A DNA stretch of 64,000 nucleotides from Streptomyces sp. NBC_01260 (GCF_036226405.1 NZ_CP108464.1:4402001-4466000), one strand, 5' to 3'. Shown: positions 46,379 to 54,743, counted from the first letter of the stretch. Numbers and translations: made by a program. The notes: a model not told the origin generated them from the letters alone.

Positions 46379-46484
46379 CCGGCACCGGTCCCCGAAGTCG
46401 GTCATGGGGGACCACTGTCCGCGACGTGCCGGCCGCATTACGCTGTCCCGACCATCGCACGCACCAGTTGGAGAGCGAGACTTC

Positions 46485-47135
46485 GTGGCCTGTGACCTGT
46501 GGCTGGTCCCCCTCGTCGATGTGCTGTGCCACAGCCCCGACAACCCCTTCGCCGAGGAGATAGCCGTCTTCGACAAGGCGCTGGGTGAGGTGGGGCTGCC
46601 GCCCGTGCCCGTCTACGCCTACATGCCGGGCCTGACCGGAGACGTGGCCCCGGTCGCGGGCTTCGACTACGACGCCCTGCACTTCCTGCGCCGCGCCTAT
46701 CTGCTCCAGATCAGCGGCCTCGCCGTCACGCCCGTGGACGAACTGGGCGGCGACTACGAGCAGTTGCTGGAGATGTTCGAGCCGACGGCCCAGCAGTCGC
46801 ACCTGGTGTGGCACTACGACCACGCCGGGGCGTACGTCCCCCTGGACTTCGCCTACCCGATCTCCACCGATGACCTGCTGGAGGGCGGCGGCCCGCTCGG
46901 CTCCTCGCACGGACTGCTGCGGGAGCTGGAGTTCGTCGCCCCGTCCATCGGCATCGACCCGGCCAACCCGCCGGCCGCCCCGCTGCCGCCCGCCGCGCCC
47001 ACCGAACTGGAGGAACCGGCGGTCCCGATCCCGTACGACGACAACCCGTTCGCCCGGGAACGCCACGTCTGGCTCGGCCTGCACGCGGCGGTCACCCGCA
47101 GCCTCGCCCAGGGCTCAATGATCATCTTCAGCTGA
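46485..47135 (+). CDS. Conserved hypothetical protein
   Basis: The product has 216 residues from GTG 46485 (GGAG about 12 nt upstream). There is no signal peptide or membrane segment. The first 130 residues are a compact mixed alpha/beta region rich in Tyr and acidic residues (CHSPDNPFAEEIAVFDKALG; VWHYDHAGAYVPLDFAYPIS), then a Pro-rich loop and a short helix. I recognise no family. It is convergent with the SLATT gene and ends at a terminator. Confidence 0.7.
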   Translation: MACDLWLVPLVDVLCHSPDNPFAEEIAVFDKALGEVGLPPVPVYAYMPGLTGDVAPVAGFDYDALHFLRRAYLLQISGLAVTPVDELGGDYEQLLEMFEPTAQQSHLVWHYDHAGAYVPLDFAYPISTDDLLEGGGPLGSSHGLLRELEFVAPSIGIDPANPPAAPLPPAAPTELEEPAVPIPYDDNPFARERHVWLGLHAAVTRSLAQGSMIIFS

Positions 47136-47143
47136 CGGACGAG

Positions 47144-47177
47144 CCGGCGGGCGGCTGACGGACAAGGCGCCCGCCGG
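47144..47177. terminator. Bidirectional terminator
   Basis: CCGGCGGGCG (47144-47153) pairs perfectly with CGCCCGCCGG (47168-47177) across 14 nt. Confidence 0.8.
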
Positions 47178-47218
47178 ACCCCCCGCCGGAGCCCCTCCGG
47201 AATCACGGTGATCACCGG

Positions 47219-48025
47219 TCATCGCGGGGACTCCGGCGGCCGCTGCCGCGGCATGTTCGGCCGGCCCATCGACTGCAGCGGGAACCTCCCCGGCTGTGCG
47301 CCCTGCTCGGCACGCCCGCCACCCGTGCCGCCGGACACCAGCGCCTGCGTCCCCATCGGCGCGGGACCGGCCCGGAACTCCACCATCCAGTCCGCGGTCT
47401 CCGACCGCACGAGTTCCGTGACGTCCTCCGAGAACCGCCGCAGCACGCCGAGGCACCGCTCGGCCGCCTCGCTCGCCGTCCCCTCGGTCGGGCCGAGCAC
47501 CTCCCGTACGCACTCCGAGGCCCAGTCGAACTGGAGCACCTGGAGCCGCCGCTGCACGGCCTGTGCCGTGGCGAGATTCCTTATCCACCCCGAGGTCAGG
47601 CCGAAGTACCGGTCGCACGCCATGCACGCGGCGCCCAGCAGCAGCGACAGATAGCCCCAGCCCGCCGCGCCGTGCAGCGCCCCCGTCAGATCGAGCAGCG
47701 GCAGCGCCGCGCCCGCCACCGCACCGGCCGCGGTCCCCATCCGCAGCACCCTGGCCCCACGCCGCTTCCACACCCGGTCGCACAGATACCAGTCGGCGGT
47801 GCGCAGGGCTTCGGCCTCGACCCAGCGGTACAGCTCGTCGAGCCGCTGGGCGGGTTCGCCCCAGTCGCCGAGCGGGAAGGGCGCTCCGGTCAGATCCCGG
47901 CCCGGCGCGCCGGAACCCGTACCGGAAGGAGGGGCGGAACCGGCCGGACCGGGCACACCGGAATCGTTGCGGGGCGGCCCTTCGGGCTGCATCTCCGGCT
48001 GACTCACCGGGGTACTCCTCTGCAT
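47219..48025 (-). CDS. SLATT domain two-helix membrane protein
   Basis: The product has 268 residues from ATG 48025. After a Pro/Gly-rich N-terminus, LDELYRWVEAEALRTADWYLCDR and the following VWKRRGARVLR lead into two membrane helices (about 95-140, with LLLGAACMACDRYFG), then a long amphipathic helix and a Met/Pro tail. This is the layout of SLATT domains, 2TM effectors thought to form pores in some nucleotide-signal defence systems. No SLOG or cyclase gene is adjacent, so here it may be a housekeeping version. Label is by pattern recognition. Confidence 0.72.
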   Translation of the reverse strand: MQRSTPVSQPEMQPEGPPRNDSGVPGPAGSAPPSGTGSGAPGRDLTGAPFPLGDWGEPAQRLDELYRWVEAEALRTADWYLCDRVWKRRGARVLRMGTAAGAVAGAALPLLDLTGALHGAAGWGYLSLLLGAACMACDRYFGLTSGWIRNLATAQAVQRRLQVLQFDWASECVREVLGPTEGTASEAAERCLGVLRRFSEDVTELVRSETADWMVEFRAGPAPMGTQALVSGGTGGGRAEQGAQPGRFPLQSMGRPNMPRQRPPESPR

Positions 48026-48362
48026 GCTGCATGACGACGCGTGCTGTCGACCGCGTCCTCGACGATGGGCGGGATATCTGCCCTCTGCTCACTGAGGCTC
48101 GCTGCGACCGGCAGTGCCCCATACGTAACCTTGCGTGACGGTGGGTGCGCGTGCGCGTACCGGGACGCATGCCCTTCCTACCGCCGAATGGTGGGCCGCG
48201 TGGTCGAAATCGCGGTATTCCCGGGTGCGCGGAGCCTGTGATCAGGTATAGGAGTCCTGCCTTCGCTGACTCGATCTCACTCGAAAGAGTTGCTCGCCAG
48301 TGGGTGGCGCGCGCCGCCCGGGGACCACGTAGGCTCGGCGTACCGAAACATTTGTCGTCGAA
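48026..48362. other. Divergent intergenic region, SLATT gene and ybaB
   Basis: This 337-bp region holds a TAGGCT box (about 48330) 40 nt before ybaB as a likely promoter, and a TATAGG-like box near 48245. I find no tRNA, SRP RNA or supported short ORF in it. Confidence 0.4.
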
Positions 48363-48377
48363 ATGCCTGGAGTGACA

Positions 48378-48713
48378 GTGATTCCCGGTGGTGGTCAGCC
48401 CAATATGCAGCAGTTGCTGCAGCAGGCCCAGAAGATGCAGCAGGACCTCGCGGAGGCCCAGGAGGAACTGGCCAGGACCGAGGTCGACGGCCAGGCGGGC
48501 GGCGGTCTCGTCAAGGCGACGGTCACCGGCTCCGGTGAGCTGCGCAACCTGGTGATCGACCCGAAGGCGGTGGACCCCGAGGACACCGAGACGCTCGCGG
48601 ACCTCGTCGTCGCGGCGGTCCAGGCGGCGAACGAGAACGCCCAGACGCTCCAGCAGCAGAAGCTGGGCCCGCTGGCCCAGGGCCTGGGCGGCATGCCCGG
48701 TCTCCCCTTCTGA
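48378..48713 (+). CDS. ybaB: YbaB/EbfC nucleoid-associated protein
   Basis: The product has 111 residues from GTG 48378, after GGAG at 48369-48372; ATG 48363 would give 116. Gln-rich helix [20 protein letters not shown], then [20 protein letters not shown], then [17 protein letters not shown] are the two-helix/one-sheet pattern of EbfC. It is a small dimeric DNA-binding protein usually next to recR, as here. A Gly/Pro C-terminus is typical for actinobacteria. Confidence 0.93.
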   Translation: MIPGGGQPNMQQLLQQAQKMQQDLAEAQEELARTEVDGQAGGGLVKATVTGSGELRNLVIDPKAVDPEDTETLADLVVAAVQAANENAQTLQQQKLGPLAQGLGGMPGLPF

Positions 48714-48717
48714 CCAA

Positions 48718-48739
48718 GGGCATGTCCTAGGACATGCCC
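48718..48739. promoter_or_regulatory. 22-bp perfect palindrome between ybaB and recR
   Basis: GGGCATGTCCT (48718-48728) and AGGACATGCCC (48729-48739) are perfect reverse complements without a spacer; flanking A/A bases do not pair. It starts 5 bp after the ybaB stop and 69 bp before recR. It could be a terminator hairpin or a protein-binding site. Confidence 0.7.
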
Positions 48740-48807
48740 AAGACGGTACGCACCCCCTACGGTACGTACCACGACGCGGCCGACCAGGCGGCAGGAAAGG
48801 CTTTCCG

Positions 48808-49407
48808 TTGTACGAAGGCGTGGTTCAGGACCTCATCGACGAGTTGGGCAGGCTGCCCGGCGTCGGTCCCAAGAGCGCGCAGCGGATCGCCTTCCACATC
48901 CTTCAGGCGGAGCCCACGGATGTGCGCCGCCTCGCCCATGCCCTCCTGGAGGTCAAGGACAAGGTCCGCTTCTGCGCGATCTGCGGCAACGTGGCGCAGC
49001 AGGAGCAGTGCGGGATCTGCCGCGACCCGCGCCGCGATCTGACGGTCATCTGCGTCGTCGAGGAGCCGAAGGACGTCGTCGCGATCGAGCGGACCCGCGA
49101 GTTCCGGGGCCGATACCACGTACTCGGCGGGGCGATCAGCCCCATCGAGGGCGTCGGTCCGGACGATCTGCGCATCCGCGAGCTGCTGGCCCGGCTGGCC
49201 GACGGCTCCATCACGGAGCTGATCCTGGCGACCGACCCCAACCTGGAGGGCGAGGCCACCGCGACGTACCTGGCGCGGATGGTCAAGCCGATGGGGCTGC
49301 GGGTGACACGGCTGGCCAGCGGTCTGCCGGTGGGCGGCGACCTGGAGTACGCGGACGAGGTCACGCTCGGCCGCGCCTTCGAGGGGAGGCGCCTGCTCGA
49401 TGTCTGA
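48808..49407 (+). CDS. recR: Recombination mediator protein RecR
   Basis: The product has 199 residues from TTG 48808; no other start precedes the conserved helix-hairpin-helix [20 protein letters not shown]. The Cys4 zinc finger is [16 protein letters not shown], followed by CRDPRRD, and the Toprim domain reads [16 protein letters not shown] then [12 protein letters not shown]. RecR loads RecA at gaps and breaks together with RecO. Length is normal for the family. Confidence 0.97.
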   Translation: MYEGVVQDLIDELGRLPGVGPKSAQRIAFHILQAEPTDVRRLAHALLEVKDKVRFCAICGNVAQQEQCGICRDPRRDLTVICVVEEPKDVVAIERTREFRGRYHVLGGAISPIEGVGPDDLRIRELLARLADGSITELILATDPNLEGEATATYLARMVKPMGLRVTRLASGLPVGGDLEYADEVTLGRAFEGRRLLDV

Positions 49408-49532
49408 CCCGCTGCCGGTACCCCTTCCGGCCCCGCCCCCGGCCTCTCTTCCGAGGCCTCACGGCGGCTTTACGTTCAGCGCAGTTATCTTCTACTCAAC
49501 GTCTCCGACCGTGCCCACGGGAGGTCTCCTCG

Positions 49533-50192
49533 ATGTCTGACGCCACGCTGAACACTGTCACCCAGGACCCCGACGACTTCGCGGTCCAGATCGCCGACCA
49601 GATCAAGACGTTCATCGTCGCGGTCACCGAGGTGTCGAGGGTCGAGGAGCCGGAAGAAGCCGTTCCGGTGCTGCTGCTCCAGGTCTCCCAGCTCCTGCTG
49701 GCGGGCGGCCGGCTGGGCGCGTACGAGGACATCCTCCCGGACGAGCGCTACGAGCCGGACCTCGGCGCCGAACCGGACGCGGACGGGCTGCGCGAGCGCT
49801 TCGCGGTCCTGCTGGAGCCGATCGACGTCTACTCCGAGGTCTTCGACCCGTACGAGCCCCGCAAGGCCCCGGTCCCGGCCCGCATCTCCGACGACCTGGC
49901 CGACCTGGTCACGGACCTGCGCCACGGCCTGGCCCACTACGAGGAGGACCGCACCACCGAGGCCCTGTGGTGGTGGCAGTTCTCCTACTTCTCCAACTGG
50001 GGCTCCACCGCCTCCGCCACCCTGCGTGCCCTCCAGTCGCTGATCGCCCATATCCGCCTGAACCAGCCGCTCCAGGCGCTCGACGGCCTGGACACCGGCC
50101 TGGACGCCGGCGACGACGACCTGGCCGAGGAGGCCGGCCGCGTGATGGTCGAGGAGATCGCGGGCCCGCTGGGGCTGCGCCCGGTCACGTAG
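49533..50192 (+). CDS. DUF5063 family protein
   Basis: The product has 219 residues from ATG 49533 (GGGAGG 8-9 nt upstream). It is an acidic, alpha-helical cytosolic protein with FAVQIADQIKTFIVAVTEV and ALWWWQFSYFSNWGSTASA, the conserved core of the actinobacterial DUF5063 family, which often follows recR. Function unknown. Confidence 0.85.
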   Translation: MSDATLNTVTQDPDDFAVQIADQIKTFIVAVTEVSRVEEPEEAVPVLLLQVSQLLLAGGRLGAYEDILPDERYEPDLGAEPDADGLRERFAVLLEPIDVYSEVFDPYEPRKAPVPARISDDLADLVTDLRHGLAHYEEDRTTEALWWWQFSYFSNWGSTASATLRALQSLIAHIRLNQPLQALDGLDTGLDAGDDDLAEEAGRVMVEEIAGPLGLRPVT

Positions 50193-50341
50193 CGGACGGC
50201 CCTGGCCCGAGCGCGGTGCCACTGAGATGGTCAATTCCAAGGGATGCCTGCGGAGGGTGTGGGGTGCGCGGCGGCCGAAGCCACCGCGAGACGGTCAGGC
50301 GGCGGGCTGCCGGCCTTGGTTGTCGAGGTGGCAGCGGGCGG

Positions 50342-50731
50342 TCAGGCGTCAGGGTCGACTTCGGGGTGCGTGAACCGCACGGGCTTGCCCAGCGACCGGG
50401 CGTAGGCGATTTCGGCTCGGGTGCTGTCTCCGATGTAGTCGCCGACTACGAGCACCTCATCAGCGAGCCGGATCTTCGCCCGGTGCAGCTCGTCGAGTCG
50501 AACCTTCAGCGCCTCGGCCTCGACAGGATCGGACCGGAGTTCGTGCGGCGACTTCATGTCACAGCCCGGTTTGACGACAATCTTTCCGGCTTTGGTCTCC
50601 CGCAGATCGGCCTCGTTCATCTCGGTCATGAAGCGGGTGGAGCCGCAGATCACGACGATACGCGGGAGGCTCAACAGCTTCTTCGCGTCGGCGAGCTTCT
50701 CCTCGGGGGTGAGCAGTCGCGGGTATGACAC
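50342..50731 (-). CDS. Nucleoside deoxyribosyltransferase-like/SLOG-fold protein
   Basis: The product has 129 residues from ATG 50731. VVICGSTRFMTEMNEADL, DELHRAKIRLADEVLVVGDY and STRAEIAYARSLGKPVRF give the Rossmann-like pattern of nucleoside 2-deoxyribosyltransferases and DUF4406-type proteins, often on phages and mobile elements. Substrate unknown. It begins the accessory stretch between DUF5063 and ask. Confidence 0.72.
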   Translation of the reverse strand: MSYPRLLTPEEKLADAKKLLSLPRIVVICGSTRFMTEMNEADLRETKAGKIVVKPGCDMKSPHELRSDPVEAEALKVRLDELHRAKIRLADEVLVVGDYIGDSTRAEIAYARSLGKPVRFTHPEVDPDA

Positions 50732-50838
50732 TGGTTCCTCCTGGTGGTGTGGTCAAAGGGGTGCCTGCGGAGACAAGAAACCGCTACGAGGAATACCTGT
50801 CCAGGTCGACGGGGGCACGGGGAAGACGGAGGCGTTCG

Positions 50839-51171
50839 ATGACTCAGTACAGCAACTGGGCCGACGTGAAGCGCCGGCTGCGGGAGAGTAACCCCGAGGC
50901 GTCCGACGCCGACTGGGAGGGGCGCAAGCAGGTCGCACGCGCTGCCACCGAGGCGTATGTGCTGGGGCACGGCCTGCGTGAGATCCGTGAGGCTCAAGGC
51001 CTCACCCAGGTGCAGGTGGCCGAGGCGGTCGGGATTTCCCAGGCGCGGGTCTCCCAGATCGAACGCGGTGAGATCCACAACCTGGAGATCATGCGCACCT
51101 ACGCGTCGGCGCTGGGAGCCAAGATCACGTTCTCCATCGAGTACGGCGACCGGATCGTCGGCGCAGCCTGA
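50839..51171 (+). CDS. XRE-family HTH protein (antitoxin-like)
   Basis: The product has 110 residues from ATG 50839, with GGAGG 6-7 nt upstream. The C-terminal half is a Cro/C1-type HTH: LREIREAQGLTQVQVAEAVG, ISQARVSQIERGEIHNLEIM. The layout matches antitoxins of HigB-HigA-like pairs, but there is no toxin gene before it (the minus-strand neighbour is divergent). It could be a solitary antitoxin or regulator. Confidence 0.85.
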   Translation: MTQYSNWADVKRRLRESNPEASDADWEGRKQVARAATEAYVLGHGLREIREAQGLTQVQVAEAVGISQARVSQIERGEIHNLEIMRTYASALGAKITFSIEYGDRIVGAA

Positions 51172-51573
51172 TCACTGGTGATCGGCCTGTCCGAGGGCAG
51201 ACCAGAGCTGTTCCGCGTCCACGAAGGGCGCTGTCGGTGTGGGCCAGGACTGCCACATCAGCGGCCAGGTGTGCCCGTTCAGCGCCGGTACGCCGACGTA
51301 GCCGACCTGGTGCCGGGTCCCGAACCGCTCGACGTCCAATGGCCAGGCGCGGTCGCCCGCGGTGCGCGGCGGCAGCAGGAAGTACATCCAGCGCAGCCCG
51401 GTCCCCTGCCACACGATCGGGCCGGCATCGTCCCCCGTGAGCCGCCCCAGCCGGGCCGCGACCTCCTCGCCCCGGATGCCCTGGATGCGCAGGGTGTCGA
51501 AGTGAACCCCGCTCATGCGGAGTTGGTGCCCGGAGGCGGGGACCCAGTCGGGGCGGTGAATTGCTCGCGTCAT
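51172..51573 (-). CDS. Hypothetical protein
   Basis: The product has 133 residues from ATG 51573. It has MSGVHFDTLRIQGIRGEEVA, WMYFLLPPRTA and GYVGVPALNGHTWPLMWQSW. This type is common in streptomycetes near XRE/DUF397 genes. It is soluble and has no recognised motif. Its stop abuts the convergent XRE gene stop. Confidence 0.72.
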   Translation of the reverse strand: MTRAIHRPDWVPASGHQLRMSGVHFDTLRIQGIRGEEVAARLGRLTGDDAGPIVWQGTGLRWMYFLLPPRTAGDRAWPLDVERFGTRHQVGYVGVPALNGHTWPLMWQSWPTPTAPFVDAEQLWSALGQADHQ

Positions 51574-51657
51574 GGCTACACGGTGCTGGTGCAGTGGCTA
51601 CGCTCGGTAGTGACTGCTGCGATACGCGGTGATGTGTATCCCTTGGAGGTGGCCGCT

Positions 51658-52458
51658 GTGTCAGTTCAGGACCCGCCCCCCGCGGCTTGGCGCTACTGCG
51701 GTGACCAGCTGAAACGCTGGCGTACGCGGGCGGGCGTCAGCCGGGAGGAGCTGGGCGCGGCGGCGAAGTACGCCCCGGACACGATCAAGTCGATGGAGCA
51801 GGGCGTACGGATGCCGACGCCTCAGTTGCTGGATGCGGCGGACGCGCTACTCCGGGCGGAGGGGCTGCTGAGCGCCGCGAAGGACTTTGTCCGGCGGGAG
51901 AAGTACTCCTTCAAGTCGCTCGACTTCATGGCGCGGGAGCGCGAAGCGGCAAGTATGTGGTGGTACGAAACCATCCTGATCCCGGGGCTGTTGCAGACAC
52001 GTCCGTATTCGCGAGCTCTGATCAGCGATCACTGGCCGCCTCTTGATGAAGAGACGGTTGAGACAAGAGTGACGGCCCGGTTGGAGAGGCAGGCGATCCT
52101 TGGCCGCACCCCGCCAGCCGCTTTGAGTTTCATCCTGTACGAGGCGGCGTTGCGCGGCTCCTACGTGGACAAGGGGCAACTGGTCCACCTTCTGGAGGTG
52201 GGGCGACTGCGTAACGTGTCGGTCCAGGTGCTGCCGTACGCGAAAGCCAAAGCGGCCTCTTTGCTGGGGCCGATGCTGCTGCTGGAGACCGTTGACCACG
52301 AGCGGTTGGCGTTCACGGAGGGCCCGTCGATGAGTCAGCTCACTGCTGACGCGGAAGTGGTTGGGACACAGGCCGAGCGAATTAGCATGCTCCGCATGGA
52401 GGCCCTCAGTTCAGCGGGGTCTGCCGATTTCATCAAGCGGATGGTGGATGAGTTATGA
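51658..52458 (+). CDS. XRE-family regulator, Scr1-type, with TTA last codon
   Basis: The product has 266 residues from GTG 51658, with GGAGG 8 nt upstream; earlier in-frame starts add low-quality sequence. HTH in LKRWRTRAGVSREELGAAAK, and a DUF5753/Scr1-like ligand domain (WWYETILIPGLLQTRPYSRA; ALSFILYEAALRG; VQVLPYAKAKAASLLGPM). It pairs with the following DUF397 gene by an ATGA overlap, the typical BldB/WhiJ-like developmental pairing. The last sense codon (52453-52455) is TTA, so translation may depend on bldA. Confidence 0.9.
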   Translation: MSVQDPPPAAWRYCGDQLKRWRTRAGVSREELGAAAKYAPDTIKSMEQGVRMPTPQLLDAADALLRAEGLLSAAKDFVRREKYSFKSLDFMAREREAASMWWYETILIPGLLQTRPYSRALISDHWPPLDEETVETRVTARLERQAILGRTPPAALSFILYEAALRGSYVDKGQLVHLLEVGRLRNVSVQVLPYAKAKAASLLGPMLLLETVDHERLAFTEGPSMSQLTADAEVVGTQAERISMLRMEALSSAGSADFIKRMVDEL

Positions 52459-52709
52459 GCGACGACCGGCAGTGGTTCAAGTCCAGCTACAGCGACTCCG
52501 AAGGGGGCGCCTGCGTCGAAGCCGCCCTGAGCTGGCGCACGTCCACGTACAGCGGATCCGAGGGGGACAACTGCGTCCAGGTCGCCCCCTGCCCCACCGC
52601 GATACATATCCGCGACTCCAAGCTGTCCATCGACAGCCCCCAACTGACCGTCCCCGCAGAGCCCTGGGCGGAGTTCCTCGCGTACGCGACCGGTGCCGCC
52701 GGCCATTGA
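52455..52709 (+). CDS. DUF397 protein with two repeat motifs
   Basis: The product has 84 residues from ATG 52455, overlapping the XRE gene. It has two DUF397 motifs: WFKSSYSDSEGGACVEAA (7-24) and WRTSTYSGSEGDNCVQVA (27-44), followed by the usual HIRDSK. Normal members have one. The partner of Scr1-type XRE regulators, it is thought to act with them as a toxin-antitoxin-like or developmental switch. Confidence 0.88.
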   Translation: MSDDRQWFKSSYSDSEGGACVEAALSWRTSTYSGSEGDNCVQVAPCPTAIHIRDSKLSIDSPQLTVPAEPWAEFLAYATGAAGH

Positions 52710-52856
52710 ATCTCCGCAGGTCCGCCCGAGGCTCAAGCCCCGAGCCGCGAGCCTCGGAGTCCGAGCCTCTTTCTGTGGGAATGGGTGGTGAGGTTGAACC
52801 CACCCACCCTCCCAAGTCCCGCGTATCACCTGCGCGGATGACTTTCGGTGATCGGC

Positions 52857-52944
52857 TTGCGTCACAGCGTGTGCACGCTCTAGGTTCGGTGTAACAGTCC
52901 TTAAAACGGACGATCCCGGCGGTGAGCCAACACCAACCGGGATC
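52857..52944 (+). promoter_or_regulatory. Promoter with operator-like palindrome and leader hairpin
   Basis: TTGCGT (52857-52862) and TAGGTT (52881-52886), 18 bp apart, form a good vegetative promoter. A palindrome AGCGTG-tg-CACGCT (52866-52879) fills the spacer. Downstream, GATCCCGG (52912-52919) pairs with CCGGGATC (52937-52944), with an inner GGTG/CACC pair, giving a hairpin in the roughly 90-nt leader of the next gene. Confidence 0.7.
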
Positions 52945-52984
52945 TCGTCCTGATAGATCGAAGAACTAGAGAGACTCGATCCAC

Positions 52985-53968
52985 ATGACTTCTGCTCATG
53001 TTAGTGCTGCCCTGCGCGCGCCCGCCCACCGCATGGCCAAAGCCGGTTACGGCAAGCGGCTCGTCCCCGACGAAGCCCCGCGCGGTGCGGCCGACTTCGC
53101 GCATCTGCTCACCCGGGAAGCGGCGATCGCCGCGTACATCGACCGGCTGCCCGAGGGTGCCGCGATCGGCTACAAGGTGCTGGCCGAGGAGCTGCCCGAC
53201 TACGGGCAGCAGGCGTGCCGCAGTGCGCTGGACCGGCTGACCAGGGCCGGGCACCTGCGCCGTATCCGGGTGCAGATCGCTGTGGAGGGCAGCGGGCTGC
53301 GCTGGGTGACGCGCACGTTCTTCGCCCGCACCGCCCGCGACGCCGCCTGGTGGACTCGGTACATCCGGTACATCCGGGGCGTGGACGCGCCGGGGCAGCC
53401 CCCGGCGCCGGACACGGTGCGGTCCGCCGAGCCCGAGCCGGGCGTTCCGGCCGCGCGCTCGGAGGCGTACGGCGTGCTCGCCGGGCTGGGGAGCAGGGAG
53501 CCGAGGCTCCAGCTCTCCGAGGGTGAATGCGTCGCCCTGGAACCGCTGGTGCAGGAGTGGCTGGCGCGCGGGGTGGGTCGTGAGCAGGTCGGCCAGGTGC
53601 TCGTCGCAGGACTGCCGGCTTCCGTGCACTCCGCCGGAGCCTTCCTCCGTACCCGACTGGAGAACAAGATGCCGCCCGTACCGCAGCCGAAGAAGAACAA
53701 GTTCCGGGAAGTGGAAGAGACCATCGTGGCGGCGCTGGAGATGTGCGCCTTCTGCGACGAGGACGAGAGCACCACCACGCTCGTGGACGGGGTCTGCGTG
53801 GACTGCCGCGCGGACATCGACCGGGACGAGGCGAACGGGGCGACGGGCGACATCCCGGACACGTTCCTGGCCCGTCCCCGGCAGCGTACGGACGTCGCGG
53901 CCAAGGTGGCCGGGCTGCGGGCTGCTGCGGGGCGCCCGGCCGTACCGGGGCCGAGGGCGGGCGGCTGA
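52985..53968 (+). CDS. Winged-helix protein with C-terminal Cys4 zinc-binding motif
   Basis: The product has 327 residues from ATG 52985. The N-terminal part holds a wHTH (GYKVLAEELPDYGQQACRSA, LDRLTRAGHLRRIRVQ). After a variable Pro/Glu linker, the C-terminal part reads CAFC (12-residue spacer) GVCVDC, a probable zinc ribbon. It has a strong promoter with an operator-like palindrome, so self-regulation is likely. I recognise it as a Streptomyces-type conserved DNA-binding protein of unknown role. Confidence 0.78.
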   Translation: MTSAHVSAALRAPAHRMAKAGYGKRLVPDEAPRGAADFAHLLTREAAIAAYIDRLPEGAAIGYKVLAEELPDYGQQACRSALDRLTRAGHLRRIRVQIAVEGSGLRWVTRTFFARTARDAAWWTRYIRYIRGVDAPGQPPAPDTVRSAEPEPGVPAARSEAYGVLAGLGSREPRLQLSEGECVALEPLVQEWLARGVGREQVGQVLVAGLPASVHSAGAFLRTRLENKMPPVPQPKKNKFREVEETIVAALEMCAFCDEDESTTTLVDGVCVDCRADIDRDEANGATGDIPDTFLARPRQRTDVAAKVAGLRAAAGRPAVPGPRAGG

Positions 53969-53987
53969 ACGCGGCCCGCAGGGGCTG

Positions 53988-54503
53988 TCACCCCGAGCAT
54001 TCCTCGGGCCGGGAGGCGTTGGTGGTGCCCTGCCAGGTGAGGCTGGTGACGAAGTGGGTGTCGTAGCGGTGCTGCTCGGTGAGCAGGCTGTCGCGGTCGG
54101 CCTCACCCCGGCGGATTCTGGCGACCTGCCGTAGGTAGTCGAACCGTTCGATGCCAGGGGTGATCACGATCAGGGCATCGGCGGTGCTCTCCGGGCCGGC
54201 GCGGAAGGCGTGGTCGCAGCGTGGTGGGACGACCAGGAAGTCACCGGAGCCGGCCGTGATGATCTTCGATCCCATGAGCACCTCCAGCGTTCCGTCGACG
54301 ACGAAGAACAGTTCGGACGCGTGGTCGTGCCGGTGCGGGACGGCGCCGTCGGCGCCGCGGGCGAGCTGGATGCGGTGGGCGCTGAGCGCGCCGTTGCTGG
54401 CGCCGGCGTCAGCCAGCAGGTAGTGGCCGATCTCGGGCAACTGCTCGGCATCGCCCGCGCGGACGACAACCGGGTCGTGCGGGGCGGCCGCAGAAGCAGA
54501 CAT
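53988..54503 (-). CDS. Cupin-domain protein
   Basis: The product has 171 residues from ATG 54503 (AGGA 7-8 nt upstream). Cupin motif 1 is PHRHDHASELFFVVDGTLEV (three His and a Glu as metal ligands) and motif 2 is SGDFLVVPPRCDHAFRAG. It could be a small-molecule dioxygenase, isomerase or sensor. It is divergent from the ribbon-helix-helix gene across the CTAG site array, so that RHH protein may regulate it. Confidence 0.85.
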   Translation of the reverse strand: MSASAAAPHDPVVVRAGDAEQLPEIGHYLLADAGASNGALSAHRIQLARGADGAVPHRHDHASELFFVVDGTLEVLMGSKIITAGSGDFLVVPPRCDHAFRAGPESTADALIVITPGIERFDYLRQVARIRRGEADRDSLLTEQHRYDTHFVTSLTWQGTTNASRPEECSG

Positions 54504-54532
54504 GAGCGGGTCCTTGTCGATGGACTATCTGG

Positions 54533-54556
54533 CTAGGTATCTAGGATGCTAGCATC
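54533..54556. promoter_or_regulatory. Three 8-bp-spaced CTAG sites with a 12-bp palindrome
   Basis: CTAG occurs at 54533, 54541 and 54549, and the third is the centre of the perfect palindrome GATGCTAGCATC (54545-54556). CTAG is rare in GC-rich DNA, so three copies in 20 bp is not chance-like. Evenly phased half sites are typical of ribbon-helix-helix (Arc/MetJ/CopG) operators. It lies between the cupin gene and the RHH gene. Confidence 0.68.
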
Positions 54557-54562
54557 TCCCTC

Positions 54563-54742
54563 ATGGGTGATACGGAGGTCAAACAGTTCAACGTGTATCT
54601 GCCGCTAGAGCTGATCAGGCAGGTCAAGCATCACGCGATCGAGACGGAGATGTCGTTGTCGGCGCTGGTCGCCGAGGCGTTGCGTGCCTACCTCGACGAC
54701 GCCCACGGGCAGCGGCAGCACTCATCCGGAAAGGAGTCATGA
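54563..54742 (+). CDS. Ribbon-helix-helix DNA-binding protein
   Basis: This small gene encodes 59 residues from ATG 54563. [20 protein letters not shown], then [19 protein letters not shown], is a typical RHH fold (N-terminal strand, then two helices). There is no clear ribosome site before ATG. The AAGGAG near its end (54731-54736) serves the next gene. It probably binds the CTAG array and regulates itself and the cupin and VOC genes. Confidence 0.78.
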   Translation: MGDTEVKQFNVYLPLELIRQVKHHAIETEMSLSALVAEALRAYLDDAHGQRQHSSGKES

Positions 54743-54743
54743 C

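Noticed and set aside
48026..48362. SRP RNA (ffs) upstream of ybaB
   Set aside because: Such genes often lie near dnaX-ybaB-recR in Gram-positives, but I see no GGTAA-type SRP Alu or tetraloop helix core here and dnaX is absent.
50193..50341. tRNA or attachment site at the left end of the accessory segment
   Set aside because: No cloverleaf-like sequence or GGTTC/TTCGA core was found, and no matching direct repeat near 56860-57080.
50839..51171. Complete type II toxin-antitoxin pair
   Set aside because: Only the antitoxin-like XRE gene is visible; the upstream gene is divergent and not toxin-like.
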